Assembly: GCA_038226305.1 (NCBI GenBank)
Contig: JBBRQN010000001.1
Location: 186,001 to 250,000, forward strand
From: JASLDZ01 sp038226305
GTDB taxonomy: Bacteria > Pseudomonadota > Alphaproteobacteria > Caulobacterales > Caulobacteraceae
DNA: 64,000 nt
Direction: 5' to 3'
Shown here: positions 6,977 through 16,525 of the stretch, piece by piece
Layout: every line of letters starts with the position of its first letter
Numbering within the stretch: the first letter of the stretch is position 1
Made by a program: the position numbers and the translations under genes
The notes under the pieces: model-generated
What the model was told of the DNA's origin: nothing
What the model saw: the letters and a program-made list of their open reading frames with translations, nothing else
Databases searched by the model: none

Positions 6977-9214
6977 CTAATCCGCCGCTGCGATGGTCTG
7001 CAGCGGCTGTTCGTTCGACGCCCGCCCCCTGAGGGGAAGGCGCAGGATCACGCGCGCGCCGGGGGTGACGCGGGCGTCGGTCAAGACGAGGTGCCCGCCG
7101 TGCTCCTCCACGATGCGACGCACGATGGCGAGGCCGAGGCCCGTGCCTTTTTCCCGTGTCGTCACATAGGGTTCGGTCAATCTCTCGCGGTCCTTCACGG
7201 GCAGGCCGATGCCGTTGTCCTCGACGACGAAGCACACGTCGGGGCCGTCGTTGATCAGCTGCGCATGAATCGTGCCGACGAGCCCGGGCTCGGCAGCCAT
7301 GCGGGCCGAGACCGCCTCTCCGGCATTCTTGAGAACGTTTGCAAGGGCCTGACCCAGCATCCGCCCATCCGCGCTGATCAGGAGCGCAGGCGGCGGCGGC
7401 ATCTCCACGGCCACGTCGGGATAGGCGACCCGTTGGGCGAACACCGCGTCTTTCAGAAGGTCGCCCGCGGCTTCTTCGGCGAAGACGGGCTCTGGCATGC
7501 GGGCGAAGGAGGAGAACTCGTCCACCATGCGGCCGATGTCGCCCACCTGGCGGATGATGGTGTCGGTGCAGCGGTCGAAGGTCTCGAGGTCGGTGGTGAT
7601 CTCGCGGCGGTACTTGCGGCGCAGGCGCTCCGCGGAGAGCTGGATCGGGGTGAGCGGGTTCTTGATCTCGTGGGCGATGCGCCGGGCCACGTCGCGCCAG
7701 GCGGCGTTGCGCTGGGCGGTGAGGAGGCGCGTGATGTCGTCGAAGGTCAGCACCAGCCCTCCCTCGCCCCCGCCAGAGGCCCGCACGCGCAGTCGGCGCA
7801 CTTCGCCCTGCCGCTTCACGTCGATCTCGGCTTCCGCATCCACGCCTGAGCGGGCCGCGCGGTCGGCGACGGGGGTGAGTTCCGGGGCGGCCAGGAGGAT
7901 CGGCACGCCTACGGAGGCCGTGACGCTGAGGCCCAGAAGAGCGGCCGCGCGCAGGTTGAGGACGGAGATCGCCCCCTCGCGGTCCAGTCCGACGATGCCC
8001 GCGCTCACGTCGGAGAGGACTGTTTCAATGAAGCGGCGGCGGCCTTCGGCGTCGATGCTGGCGGTGCGCAGGGCCGTCTGCTGGGCGGCGAGGTCGGCGG
8101 TCATCCGGTCGAAGGCGCGGGAGAGCACGGCGATCTCTGGCGGTTCGTCGCCCATTAGCACCCGGGCCGCGAGATCGCCCGCTGCCACCCGGTCCGCTGC
8201 CTGCACGAGCCGGGCGATGGGGGCCGCGATGGACGAGGCCGCGGCAATCCCCAGCCAAACCGCCCCGACAAGCACGAGGAGCGCCGTCACCGCATAGCTG
8301 AGCGCGAACACGAGCTGGATGCGGCCCCGCGCCCGCTCAGCCTCCCGGTAGGCCACAACGGAGGCTTCGGAGGAGCGCAGCTGGCTCATCACCCCCTCCC
8401 CCAGCGGCCGCACGAGGTAGACGTAGGCGTCGGCGAACCCGTCCAGCTTGAAGAGGGCGCGGGCCATGTCGAGGGAGTCGAGGGTCAGCTGCACCTCGCG
8501 CCCGGCCCCGTTGATTGTCTCCGGCGGAGGGGCTGCGAAGGGCGGTGCCCCGGCCTGCTCGGCCCTCGCCAGCACCCGGCCCTCGTGGTCGATCACGTAG
8601 ATGGCGGCGAAGTCGTAGGTGACCATCTCCTCCAGCAGCAGACGGGAGAACGCCATGCGGCCGTAGCCGAAATAGGGCTCGGCCCTGGCAAGGTCGCCCA
8701 CGATGGGCGGGATGCGCTTGCGAACGAAGGCCTGCTGCTCGCCCACGTAAGCCCGGGCGATGGTGGCCGACTTGTCGACCGTGGTGCGCACCCGCGACGA
8801 GAACCAGCTCTCGACCCCGCGGGTGACCAGAAGGCCGAAGAACAGAGCCACGATCACCGCCGGCGCCACGGCCGCCAGGGCGAACAGGCCCACGAAGCGG
8901 CGGTGCAGCCGCAGCCCCGCATCTCGCTGTGACGGGCCGAAGAGGGCCAGCACACGCCACAGGCCCACGCCCACGAGGCCGAGCACGCCCGCGAAATCCA
9001 CCGCCAGGATCGACAGCAGAAGAGAGGAGGCCGGCCCCACAGACCGCGCCGCCGGGGCCGCCGCCGTGAGGAAGATGGTTATGCCGGTGAGCAGCGCGCA
9101 AACGGCGTAGACGCCCGCGAAGACGAACCGCCCCCGCCCGGGCAGGAAGCTCACCCGCCCCGAAGGCGGCCCCGGGAATGCTGCCCCGGTGGCGAGGGCG
9201 TCTGCGCTCGACAT
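6977..9214 (-). CDS. ntrY: NtrY sensor histidine kinase
   Basis: This 745-residue inner-membrane kinase is the cognate sensor of NtrX. Three hydrophobic spans lie near residues 28-50, 60-80 and 100-125, followed by a periplasmic sensor region and a further span near 300. A HAMP segment (IAAPIARLVQAADRVAAGDL), a PAS-like region, HisKA (phosphorylatable His in RRIAHEIKNPLTP) and an HATPase_c domain (NVLKNAGEAV, VEDNGIGLP, KGTGLGLAIV) follow. The ATG at 9214 is used. It sits 87 bp downstream of ntrC and 9 bp upstream of ntrX. Confidence 0.95.
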   Translation of the reverse strand: MSSADALATGAAFPGPPSGRVSFLPGRGRFVFAGVYAVCALLTGITIFLTAAAPAARSVGPASSLLLSILAVDFAGVLGLVGVGLWRVLALFGPSQRDAGLRLHRRFVGLFALAAVAPAVIVALFFGLLVTRGVESWFSSRVRTTVDKSATIARAYVGEQQAFVRKRIPPIVGDLARAEPYFGYGRMAFSRLLLEEMVTYDFAAIYVIDHEGRVLARAEQAGAPPFAAPPPETINGAGREVQLTLDSLDMARALFKLDGFADAYVYLVRPLGEGVMSQLRSSEASVVAYREAERARGRIQLVFALSYAVTALLVLVGAVWLGIAAASSIAAPIARLVQAADRVAAGDLAARVLMGDEPPEIAVLSRAFDRMTADLAAQQTALRTASIDAEGRRRFIETVLSDVSAGIVGLDREGAISVLNLRAAALLGLSVTASVGVPILLAAPELTPVADRAARSGVDAEAEIDVKRQGEVRRLRVRASGGGEGGLVLTFDDITRLLTAQRNAAWRDVARRIAHEIKNPLTPIQLSAERLRRKYRREITTDLETFDRCTDTIIRQVGDIGRMVDEFSSFARMPEPVFAEEAAGDLLKDAVFAQRVAYPDVAVEMPPPPALLISADGRMLGQALANVLKNAGEAVSARMAAEPGLVGTIHAQLINDGPDVCFVVEDNGIGLPVKDRERLTEPYVTTREKGTGLGLAIVRRIVEEHGGHLVLTDARVTPGARVILRLPLRGRASNEQPLQTIAAAD

Positions 9215-9301
9215 AGCCTGACAATCGGCCGTGTGTGCGCAGATTACAACACTGATGTCGCCGTTAGAGCGCAGCCGTAAGGCCGCTGCCGCTTTCGCAG
9301 G

Positions 9302-10636
9302 CTAGCGCAGCCCCAGATCGGTGATCTTCTTGCGCAGGGTGTTGCGGTTCAGCCCGAGGATCTCGGCCGCACGCAACTGCGCCCCGCCCCCTGCCGCGAG
9401 GGCTGCCCGAATCATCGGCCGCTCCAAGGCTTCCACCAGCCGCTCATGAACATCGGCCAAGGGGCCCTGGGCGAAGGCGATCGTCACCGCGTCGGCCAGG
9501 GCGGCATCGATCCCGCCGGCCTCCTCGGTGGGCGGGGGCGCCCGTTCGAGCTCCGCCTCCACCGCTTCCAGGGTGATCACCGGGCCTGCCGTCATCAGCG
9601 CCAGGCGTCGCACGAGCGACTGCAGTTGGCGCACGTTGCCCGGCCAGTCGTGAGCCTTGATCCGCGCCTCGGCCGCCGGGTCCACGCCGGGCGCCGCTTC
9701 GCCGAGGCTGGAGAGGGTTGCCCGGAGAAGCTCGGGAATGTCATCCGGCCGCTCGCGCAGCGGGGGCGCGCGCAGGCGGCCGACGGCGATGCGATCGTAG
9801 AGGTCGCGCCGGATCGCCCCCTCGCCCGACCGTCCCTCTGCCGAGACGCCAGCCGTGGCCAGCACGCGGGGGCGCAGTCGCGGCGGCAGGGCGTCGAGCT
9901 CGTCGATCCACGGGCCCAGCCGGGCCTGAACCTCCGGCGTCGCCTCATCCAGGCCTTCCAGCAGCACGGCGCCGCCTGCGGGTTCGCGGGTGAGGCGCTC
10001 CATCACCTCGCCTACGCTTGCGAAGGCGGTGGAGGCGATGAGGAATGGCTTCTCCGCATGCGGACCGAGATCATGCAGCGCCCGGGCGATGAGCGTGCGG
10101 CCCGAGCCCGGCTCGCCGGTGATCAGAACGGGCGCATCGCTGGCCACCAGCCGGGCCAGCCCGCGATACAGGCCCTGCATCGCAGGCGAGCGGCCGAGCA
10201 GGGGTTCGGTCGGCCGATTCAGCTTGGGGCTGGCCGGGGCCGTGCGGCGCCCCCCGGCCTTGCGGGCGGGCTCCAGCGCCCGGCGGGTCACGGCCACGAT
10301 CTCATCCAGATCGAACGGCTTGGGCACATATTCGAACGCGCCCCGCTCGGCCGCCGCCACGGCGGTGAGCACGGTGTTCTGGGCGCTCATGACCACGATG
10401 GGCAGGTTGGGCCGGGCTGCGCGGATGCGGGGCAGAACGTCGAACACGTTCTCGTCGGGCATCATCACGTCGGTGACGACCACATCGCCCTCGCCCTCCG
10501 TGGCCCACTTCAGAAGCGTGCCCGCCGCCCCTGTGGCCCGCACCTGAAACCCGGCGCGTGTGAAAGCGTGGCTGAGCACCAGGCGGATGGAGGCGTCGTC
10601 GTCGGCGATCAGAACCTTCGGAAGCGGGGCGTTCAA
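9302..10636 (-). CDS. ntrC: NtrC-type response regulator lacking GAFTGA
   Basis: NtrC is phosphorylated by NtrB and controls nitrogen assimilation genes. The 444 residues comprise a receiver (acceptor Asp56 in VVVTDVMMP), an AAA+ region with an intact Walker A (GEPGSGRT, 174-181) and a Fis-type HTH (RAAEILGLNRNTLRKK). The region between residues 200 and 221 contains no GAFTGA loop. The Walker B, normally LFLDEIGDMP, reads VLLEGLDEAT. The arginine-finger segment RRDLYDRI is kept. It is therefore unlikely to act on sigma-54 polymerase. Start is TTG at 10636, overlapping the ntrB stop (TTGA). Confidence 0.93.
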   Translation of the reverse strand: MNAPLPKVLIADDDASIRLVLSHAFTRAGFQVRATGAAGTLLKWATEGEGDVVVTDVMMPDENVFDVLPRIRAARPNLPIVVMSAQNTVLTAVAAAERGAFEYVPKPFDLDEIVAVTRRALEPARKAGGRRTAPASPKLNRPTEPLLGRSPAMQGLYRGLARLVASDAPVLITGEPGSGRTLIARALHDLGPHAEKPFLIASTAFASVGEVMERLTREPAGGAVLLEGLDEATPEVQARLGPWIDELDALPPRLRPRVLATAGVSAEGRSGEGAIRRDLYDRIAVGRLRAPPLRERPDDIPELLRATLSSLGEAAPGVDPAAEARIKAHDWPGNVRQLQSLVRRLALMTAGPVITLEAVEAELERAPPPTEEAGGIDAALADAVTIAFAQGPLADVHERLVEALERPMIRAALAAGGGAQLRAAEILGLNRNTLRKKITDLGLR

Positions 10637-11790
10637 AGGGGCTCTCCAGTTTTCGACGACTTGGGTTTAGAGGCTGGTTTGGGGGCGGCGGGCAGTCGGA
10701 CGCGGAAGACCGTGCGGCCGGGGCGGGATTCGAACTCCAGCGCCCCGTCGTGCTCGGCCACGAACTTGGCGGCCAGCGCCAGCCCCAGCCCCTCGCCCGT
10801 GGCCTTGCCGGTGACGAAGGGATCGAACAGGCGCGACTGCAGGGCGGGAGGTACCCCCGGCCCGTCGTCTTCGACGGTGACCTCAAGGGGAGCGGGCGAA
10901 ACAGCATCGGCGCCGGTGCGAGCCACCGAGCCGTGGCGAAAGGCCGTGGCGAGGGTGAGCGAGCCGCCCCCGTGGCCCGCCCCGGTGAGGGCATCCACCG
11001 CATTGTTCACGAGGTTGAGGAAAACCTGCACCAGCCGATCCTCATCCCCCCAGGCATCAGGCAGGGAGGGATCGTAGCGATCCCTGAAGCGTATGCTCGA
11101 TCCCGCCGCCGTCTCGGCCAGGGCGCGTACGCGGGTGAGCACCCGGTGCAGGTTCACCCGGGCACGGGGTGGCTGGCGGGTTTCCGACAGGGCCTCGACC
11201 CGGTCGACAAGGCGGCGGATGCGATCCACCTCGTCGATGACGAGTTGCGCCAGAGCCTTGCCGTCGCCCACAGCATCGGCCTTGAGAAGCTGGGCGGCCC
11301 CGCGGATGCCCGCCAGGGGGTTCTTCACCTCGTGCGCCAGGGTGCGACCCATGCCTGCCGCCGCCGACAGGCCATCGGCGGCGTGGGCGTGCGCATCGGG
11401 GGCGGGTGCGGACAGGGCCAGCAACAGGGTGTCTCCCCGCAGAGGCACCGCGGTGACGCAGCGGCCGTCGCGAGACAGGATGCGGGCCGCGACCCCGTCG
11501 TTCTCGCAGCGCGCCGCCGCTTGCGAGAGCAGCCCCGGCGGGTCGCCCACGGAGGAGAGCGCCGCACCCGGCCGCACGTCCTTGCCCCACTCGTCCTGCG
11601 CGGCTGCGTTGGCGACAAGGATGCTGCCACCCCGGCTGAGCAGCAGGGGCGAGGGCGCTGAATCGAAGGCCAGCGCCTTGAGCGGTTCGACATCCAGGCT
11701 GGACGTCGCCGGGGAGGAGGCGAGATCGTCGGCCATAAGCTGTGGAGAGCTTGGGCTTAAACGGGGGCGGGCGTCCAGCATGATCGCCAC
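10633..11790 (-). CDS. ntrB: NtrB nitrogen-regulation histidine kinase
   Basis: NtrB is the cytosolic kinase/phosphatase of NtrC and normally answers to PII proteins. An N-terminal PAS-like region (residues about 40-140) precedes HisKA with His in RTLAHEVKNPLAG, then HATPase_c with NLVNNAVDAL, VEDDGPGVP and GEGLGLALA. No membrane span is seen. The ATG at 11790 gives 385 residues; a second ATG at 11736 (MADDLASS) is an equally plausible start. It is divergent from ispDF with a gap of only 38 bp, where dusB would normally precede it. Confidence 0.94.
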   Translation of the reverse strand: MAIMLDARPRLSPSSPQLMADDLASSPATSSLDVEPLKALAFDSAPSPLLLSRGGSILVANAAAQDEWGKDVRPGAALSSVGDPPGLLSQAAARCENDGVAARILSRDGRCVTAVPLRGDTLLLALSAPAPDAHAHAADGLSAAAGMGRTLAHEVKNPLAGIRGAAQLLKADAVGDGKALAQLVIDEVDRIRRLVDRVEALSETRQPPRARVNLHRVLTRVRALAETAAGSSIRFRDRYDPSLPDAWGDEDRLVQVFLNLVNNAVDALTGAGHGGGSLTLATAFRHGSVARTGADAVSPAPLEVTVEDDGPGVPPALQSRLFDPFVTGKATGEGLGLALAAKFVAEHDGALEFESRPGRTVFRVRLPAAPKPASKPKSSKTGEPL

Positions 11791-11828
11791 ACGCTGGACA
11801 CAAGCGCCGCGGTGACTAGAAGCGCGTC

Positions 11829-12983
11829 ATGATCTGGGGTGCCGTCATCGTCGCCGCGGGCTCTGGGTCGAGAGCCGGCGGGGCCGCCAAGCAATGGCGC
11901 AGCCTGGCCGGTCGCCCCGTGGCCCGCTGGTCGCTGGAGGCTCTGCTCGGCACCGGGGCCCGTGACGTGGTGGTCGTGGTCTCGGCCGGAGCGGAGGCGG
12001 AGGCGCTGGCCGCTTTCGCAGGCCTCACCGGATGGCGTCTGACACAGGGCGGGTCGGAGCGCGCCGACTCGGTGCGCGCCGGGCTCGATGCGCTGCATCC
12101 CGACTGCGAGGCCGTGCTTATCCACGACGCCGCGAGGCCGTTCGTGACGGCTGCGCACATCGCCGCCCTGCTCGATGCTTTGGCGCATGCCGACGGGGCG
12201 CTCCCTGCCCTCCCCGTCGCAGACACCCTGAAGCGCAGCGACGACGGGCGGATCGTGGCCGGCACCGCCGACCGGGCCGGCCTGTGGCGAGCCCAGACCC
12301 CGCAGGCTTTCCGCCGCGCCGCCCTCACCCGCGCCTATGCCGCCTGGCCCGGAGGCGAGGCCACGGACGATGCGGCCGTGCTCGAACAGGCGGGGGGGCG
12401 GGTGTTACTGACACCCGGAGACCCCCGCCTCATGAAACTCACCTATCCGGAGGACTTTCCCATGGCCGAGGCGCTCGCCTCCACCGGCGCGCGCGCCACC
12501 ACGATCACGCGGACGGGGCTGGGGCTGGATGCCCACATCTTCGGGCCGGGGGATCAGGTGTGGCTGTGCGGCGTCTCCATCCCGCATTCGCATGGGCTGG
12601 TCGGGCACTCCGACGCCGATGCGGGGCTGCATGCCCTGACCGATGCGGTGCTGGGTGCGATGGCGCTGGGCGACATCGGCGACCACTTCCCGCCCACCGA
12701 TCCGCAGTGGAAGGGTGCCGCCTCGGACCAGTTCCTGATCCACGCCCTCAAACTTCTGGCTGAGCGCGGGGCGCGGGTGATCAACGCCGACGTGACGCTG
12801 GTGTGCGAGCGCCCCAAGGTGAAGCCGCACCGGGAAGCCATGCGCGCCCGCCTGGCCGAACTTCTGGAACTGCCCCTCGACCGGGTGAGCGTGAAAGCGA
12901 CCACGATGGAGCGCATGGGCTTCACCGGCCGCGAGGAAGGCCTGGCTGCGCAGGCGATCGTGAGCGTCGAGGCTCTGGCGTGA
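11829..12983 (+). CDS. ispDF: Bifunctional IspD/IspF of the MEP isoprenoid pathway
   Basis: The N-terminal half (about 1-225) is IspD, which makes CDP-methylerythritol: GAVIVAAGSGSRAGG is the CTP loop, with HDAARPFV and RAQTPQAF further on. The C-terminal half (about 227-384) is IspF, which makes the cyclic diphosphate: GLDAHIF and GHSDADAGLHA carry the metal Asp/His ligands. The fusion is common in alphaproteobacteria. The stop overlaps the next gene as GTGA. dxr, another enzyme of the pathway, lies at 61.3-62.5 kb. Confidence 0.96.
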   Translation: MIWGAVIVAAGSGSRAGGAAKQWRSLAGRPVARWSLEALLGTGARDVVVVVSAGAEAEALAAFAGLTGWRLTQGGSERADSVRAGLDALHPDCEAVLIHDAARPFVTAAHIAALLDALAHADGALPALPVADTLKRSDDGRIVAGTADRAGLWRAQTPQAFRRAALTRAYAAWPGGEATDDAAVLEQAGGRVLLTPGDPRLMKLTYPEDFPMAEALASTGARATTITRTGLGLDAHIFGPGDQVWLCGVSIPHSHGLVGHSDADAGLHALTDAVLGAMALGDIGDHFPPTDPQWKGAASDQFLIHALKLLAERGARVINADVTLVCERPKVKPHREAMRARLAELLELPLDRVSVKATTMERMGFTGREEGLAAQAIVSVEALA

Positions 12984-13477
12984 GCCTGTTCCCGGGCGAG
13001 CTGGAACAGGCCGCCCGACTGCTTCTGGAGGCCGCCCGGGAGCGCCGCTGGCGCATCGCGACGGCCGAGAGCTGCACCGGGGGCCTGGTCGCAGGCCTCC
13101 TCACCGACATCGCCGGGTGTTCCGACGTGGTGGACCGGGGGTTCGTGACCTATTCCAACCGGGCCAAGGCCGACCTTCTGGGCGTGCCCGCCGATCTGAT
13201 CGCCGATCAGGGCGCCGTGAGCGAAGCGGTGGCGCGCAGCATGGCGGAGGGGGCCATCGTGCATTCCGACGCCCACCTTTCGATCGCCATCACGGGTGTG
13301 GCGGGACCGGGCGGGGGCACGGCCCTCAAGCCCGTCGGGCTCGTTCACTTCGCCACCGCCTGCGCCAACGGCCCTGTTCGACATAGGGCGGAGCGCTTCG
13401 GCGACCTTGGTCGCAGCGAAGTGCGGATGCGCGCGGTGGCGACCGCCATCGAGATGCTGCGCGAACGCCTGCCCTGA
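12980..13477 (+). CDS. pncC: CinA C-terminal family protein (NMN amidohydrolase PncC)
   Basis: This 165-residue stand-alone CinA_C domain probably deamidates nicotinamide mononucleotide in NAD salvage. Conserved elements are TAESCTGGLVAGLL, VTYSNRAK, LGVP and ITGVAGPGGG. The GTG at 12980 overlaps the ispDF stop as GTGA and gives the standard length. A longer frame from 12803 lies inside ispDF and is not supported. A strong hairpin terminator follows at 13523. Confidence 0.92.
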   Translation: MSLFPGELEQAARLLLEAARERRWRIATAESCTGGLVAGLLTDIAGCSDVVDRGFVTYSNRAKADLLGVPADLIADQGAVSEAVARSMAEGAIVHSDAHLSIAITGVAGPGGGTALKPVGLVHFATACANGPVRHRAERFGDLGRSEVRMRAVATAIEMLRERLP

Positions 13478-13522
13478 AGAGCGGCCTCCTCCTGCCTTGA
13501 TGCCGTAACCCTGAAACGAGAA

Positions 13523-13546
13523 AGGGCGCGCCCTGCGGCGCGCCCT
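13523..13546. terminator. Bidirectional intrinsic terminator between convergent genes
   Basis: AGGGCGCGCC (13523-13532) pairs with GGCGCGCCCT (13537-13546), a perfect 10-bp stem around a 4-nt loop. On the minus strand it is followed by TT-C-T-C-G-TTT; on the plus strand by a weaker CCCTTCGTT run. It lies between the convergent pncC and receptor genes and can serve both. Confidence 0.8.
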
Positions 13547-13572
13547 CCCTTCGTTCAGTGTGGTCGCCTGGT

Positions 13573-16260
13573 TTAGAAGCGGCCGCGCAGTTCCACGCCG
13601 TAGGTACGCGGGTCGGTCAGATCGTAGGTGGTGTAGATCTGCCCGGTGGTGGAGCGCGTGCCGCTCTGCCGTTCGAAGTCGACGCTGTTGCCGATGTTGC
13701 GGGCATAGCCGACCAGTTCGAAGCGGTTCTTGGCGTCGCGGAACGTCGCCCGCAGATCGATCTGGTCCCGCGAGGGGATCAGGTTGTAGCTGCGGTTGAA
13801 GAACGACGAGTACTGCTGGTCACGCCACAGGTAGCTGGCCGACGTGATGAGGTCGCCGTACTTGCCGAGGTTGAACGTGTAGGTGGCGTTAAACGCGATC
13901 TTGTTGCGGGGAGACAGCGGAAGCTGCTGGCCCACCAGGCTCTGACCGCGCGTCGGCAGGCCGGTGATCGCGTCGATGGCACCCTGGCTGGAAGCACCGG
14001 CCGGCTGAGCGCCCGGCTGGGTCGCGGTCGGATCGACCGGATCCGAGACGCAGCAGCCCTTGGTCACGTGGGCGTCGAGGAACGCGTAGGTGAACAGGAA
14101 GGTCAGGTGATCCGTCGCCGCCCAGGTCGATTCCAGCTCGACACCCTGCAGGATGGACCGCGGTACGTTGTAGAACAGCGTGAATGCGGGGTTGTTGCCC
14201 TGCTGCACCGACAGCGGAACCTGTGCGTTGTAGTACAGGTCATAGAAGCCGACGATGTTGGTCTGGAAGCGACGCGTCCAATCCTTCTTCAGGCCGACTT
14301 CCAGGTTATCCATCTGCTCGGGCTTGCTGTAGGGGAAGGCCGAGAAGGCGCTGGGGAGCTGGGTGGCGAAGAGGCCAAGCGCCTTGTAGCCGCGCGAATA
14401 CTTGGCGTAGGCGAGGGTCTTGCGGTCCGGCGTCCACTCCACGCCAAAGGTGCCGGTGACGGCGTTGGAGCCGTCGCGCAGCTTGCGACGGGCCAGGCCG
14501 TTGGCGTCGAAGGTGACGGCTCCGATCACGCCCTGTTGGGTCTGGCCGGCCGTGCCCGCAGGCAGAGCGCCGATGGCCGAGGGCGTCACATCGATGGCGG
14601 GCAGGTTCGAGCCGAAGCGATCCGGCGAAGTGCTGCCGAGCGCCGAGGAGCCGATGTAGATGAACCGCTCTTCTTCCACGACCTTCTTCTCGTCGTTCGT
14701 GTAGCGCAGGCCGGCGGTCACCTTGAAGGCATCCGTCAGCTTGTAGTCCAGCTGGCCATAGGCGGCCTTCGACGAGATGTTCTGATAGGCGTTGGAGTAG
14801 GCGAAGCGGCCCGCGACGGGGTTCTTCGGGCTGGCCCCACCCGTCAGGCTGAGCGGGTTGTTGAGCTGGGTCTGCAGCGGATCGTAGGCCGCCACAGGGT
14901 TCTGGAGCTTCTCCTTGAAGTAGTAGATGCCCGCGATGTACTGCAGCGGGCTGTCCCACGTCGAGGCGATGGTCAGTTCGTGGCTGTAGAGCTCCGCGTC
15001 TTCTTCGTAGGTCGTGGTGGCACCACCGAAGTAGGCGGTGAAAGGCTTACAGGCTCCCACCAGCGACAGCTGGTAGCAGTTCACGGCGCCCAAGCCCGGC
15101 ACGACCGCGATCGGAGCGGCGGTGGGGTTCAGCGGCACCTGGAACGACTGGATGGACGTGCCGTCGTTGTCTGCCACGTAGCGGTAGTCGTAGTTGAGGA
15201 AGCCGCCCACGTACTTCAGGTCGAACGCCGGGAAGTGGTAGGCGAGGTGCGTCGTGAAGCCGTTGTTGCCATGCAGGGTGTTCTGGAACCGCGTGTCGCG
15301 ATCCTCTGCGTTCAGGGCACCGCTGGTGAGCACGGGGTTGCCAAGCGTCGGCCCGGTGGTGACGAGGTTGATGCCCCGCGTGAAGCCGTAGGACGGGCTG
15401 ATGAGCGCGCCCGTGCCGAGCGTCGTGTTGCTCGGCGCGAAGCTGCCACCGGCCACCGTACCCGGAGGGGCGCTGTTGTGCCCGATGTTCTTGAAGTACT
15501 GGAGCCAGAAGTCGAACTTGCCGACTTCGCCCTCGATCTGACCTTCGTAGTAGATCTCGTCGCGGTTGCCCGCTTCGCTGTCGAAGGCAGCCTTGTTCAG
15601 GTTGTTTTCATAGCCCTGACCTTGGTAGACGTGGGTGAAGTTGAAGCGGGTGCGCAGGTTCTCGGTGAGCGGCACCGAGAGGGTGGCATTCACCTCATAG
15701 CGCTCATAGTTGCCGAAGCCCACGCGCGCCTCGCCGGAGAATTCCCGGCTGGGGTGCTTGGAGATCAGGTTGTAGGCGCCGCCGATGGCGTTGCGGCCGT
15801 ACAGGGTGCCCTGCGGGCCGCGCAGGATTTCCGTGCGCTCGATGAAGAGCGGCGAGCGGCCGGCCTGCGTGACAGTCGTGATGAACACGTTGTCGATGTA
15901 GATCGCCGTGCCGGAGTCGGCCGACTGGATGTTGGTGAGGCGACCCACGCCGCGGAGCGACAGGCGGTCGTTGGTGGCCGTGTAGGTCAGGCCCGGGGTG
16001 TAGTTGGTCTGGTCCACCACCGAGGTGATGCCGAGGAGATCGCGCTTTTCAGCCGTGAAGGCCGAGATGGCGACGGGCACCTGCTGAAGGTTCTGCTCGC
16101 GCTTTTCAGCGGTCACGATCACTTCGCCGATCAGGTTTTCCTGAGCGGCGGCGGGCGGCGCGGCGGCCGGCTTGGCAGCGGGTGCCTGGGCGGACGCGAC
16201 GCCTGCGAACAGACACCCCGCGACGGCCGTGGAGACGAGCAGATAGGACTTCGGGCTCAC
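13573..16260 (-). CDS. TonB-dependent outer-membrane receptor
   Basis: This 895-residue receptor imports an unidentified ligand across the outer membrane. A signal peptide (cleavage after GVASA near residue 24) is followed by an Ala/Pro linker, a TonB-box/plug segment (GEVIVTAEKREQNLQQVPVA), plug motifs LRGVGR and IYIDNVF, RGPQGTLYGRNAIGGA, and a barrel ending in ELRGRF with the terminal phenylalanine needed for BAM insertion. This plug type is widespread in Caulobacterales and sphingomonads. The GTG at 16260 begins the signal peptide. Confidence 0.94.
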   Translation of the reverse strand: MSPKSYLLVSTAVAGCLFAGVASAQAPAAKPAAAPPAAAQENLIGEVIVTAEKREQNLQQVPVAISAFTAEKRDLLGITSVVDQTNYTPGLTYTATNDRLSLRGVGRLTNIQSADSGTAIYIDNVFITTVTQAGRSPLFIERTEILRGPQGTLYGRNAIGGAYNLISKHPSREFSGEARVGFGNYERYEVNATLSVPLTENLRTRFNFTHVYQGQGYENNLNKAAFDSEAGNRDEIYYEGQIEGEVGKFDFWLQYFKNIGHNSAPPGTVAGGSFAPSNTTLGTGALISPSYGFTRGINLVTTGPTLGNPVLTSGALNAEDRDTRFQNTLHGNNGFTTHLAYHFPAFDLKYVGGFLNYDYRYVADNDGTSIQSFQVPLNPTAAPIAVVPGLGAVNCYQLSLVGACKPFTAYFGGATTTYEEDAELYSHELTIASTWDSPLQYIAGIYYFKEKLQNPVAAYDPLQTQLNNPLSLTGGASPKNPVAGRFAYSNAYQNISSKAAYGQLDYKLTDAFKVTAGLRYTNDEKKVVEEERFIYIGSSALGSTSPDRFGSNLPAIDVTPSAIGALPAGTAGQTQQGVIGAVTFDANGLARRKLRDGSNAVTGTFGVEWTPDRKTLAYAKYSRGYKALGLFATQLPSAFSAFPYSKPEQMDNLEVGLKKDWTRRFQTNIVGFYDLYYNAQVPLSVQQGNNPAFTLFYNVPRSILQGVELESTWAATDHLTFLFTYAFLDAHVTKGCCVSDPVDPTATQPGAQPAGASSQGAIDAITGLPTRGQSLVGQQLPLSPRNKIAFNATYTFNLGKYGDLITSASYLWRDQQYSSFFNRSYNLIPSRDQIDLRATFRDAKNRFELVGYARNIGNSVDFERQSGTRSTTGQIYTTYDLTDPRTYGVELRGRF

Positions 16261-16525
16261 GTGGTTTCCTTCCCCTGTTTCATTCCGCCCCTTGAGGGAC
16301 GTTATTTTTCAAGACCGTGACAAAGCCCGGACGCCACGTCAACCAAGCTGCACCGGGCTGCTTCCAAGCGTCACGGTTTGGTTCCCGCCGTGGCGAAAAC
16401 AACGCGGCTTTCCTTGCAGGGCCTGAGCTTGCCGCCGGTGGGCCACCTCGCATGAGGAGCATGCCGAATCGTCAGGCCACTCCCGCACCCGCGAATCAGC
16501 CCCCGGCCCCGACCTGCAAAGCCGA

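Noticed and set aside
9302..10636. Frameshift as the cause of the missing GAFTGA in ntrC
   Set aside because: The frame continues smoothly from the receiver to the HTH, with homologous segments on both sides and no sign of a shifted reading frame.
9446..11077. A 543-codon plus-strand frame across ntrC and ntrB
   Set aside because: It spans two well-supported minus-strand genes and their overlap, with no recognisable domain.
13558..16320. A 920-codon open frame on the plus strand opposite the TonB receptor
   Set aside because: It mirrors the receptor gene; at this GC content antisense frames stay open. The minus strand encodes a signal peptide, plug and barrel end.
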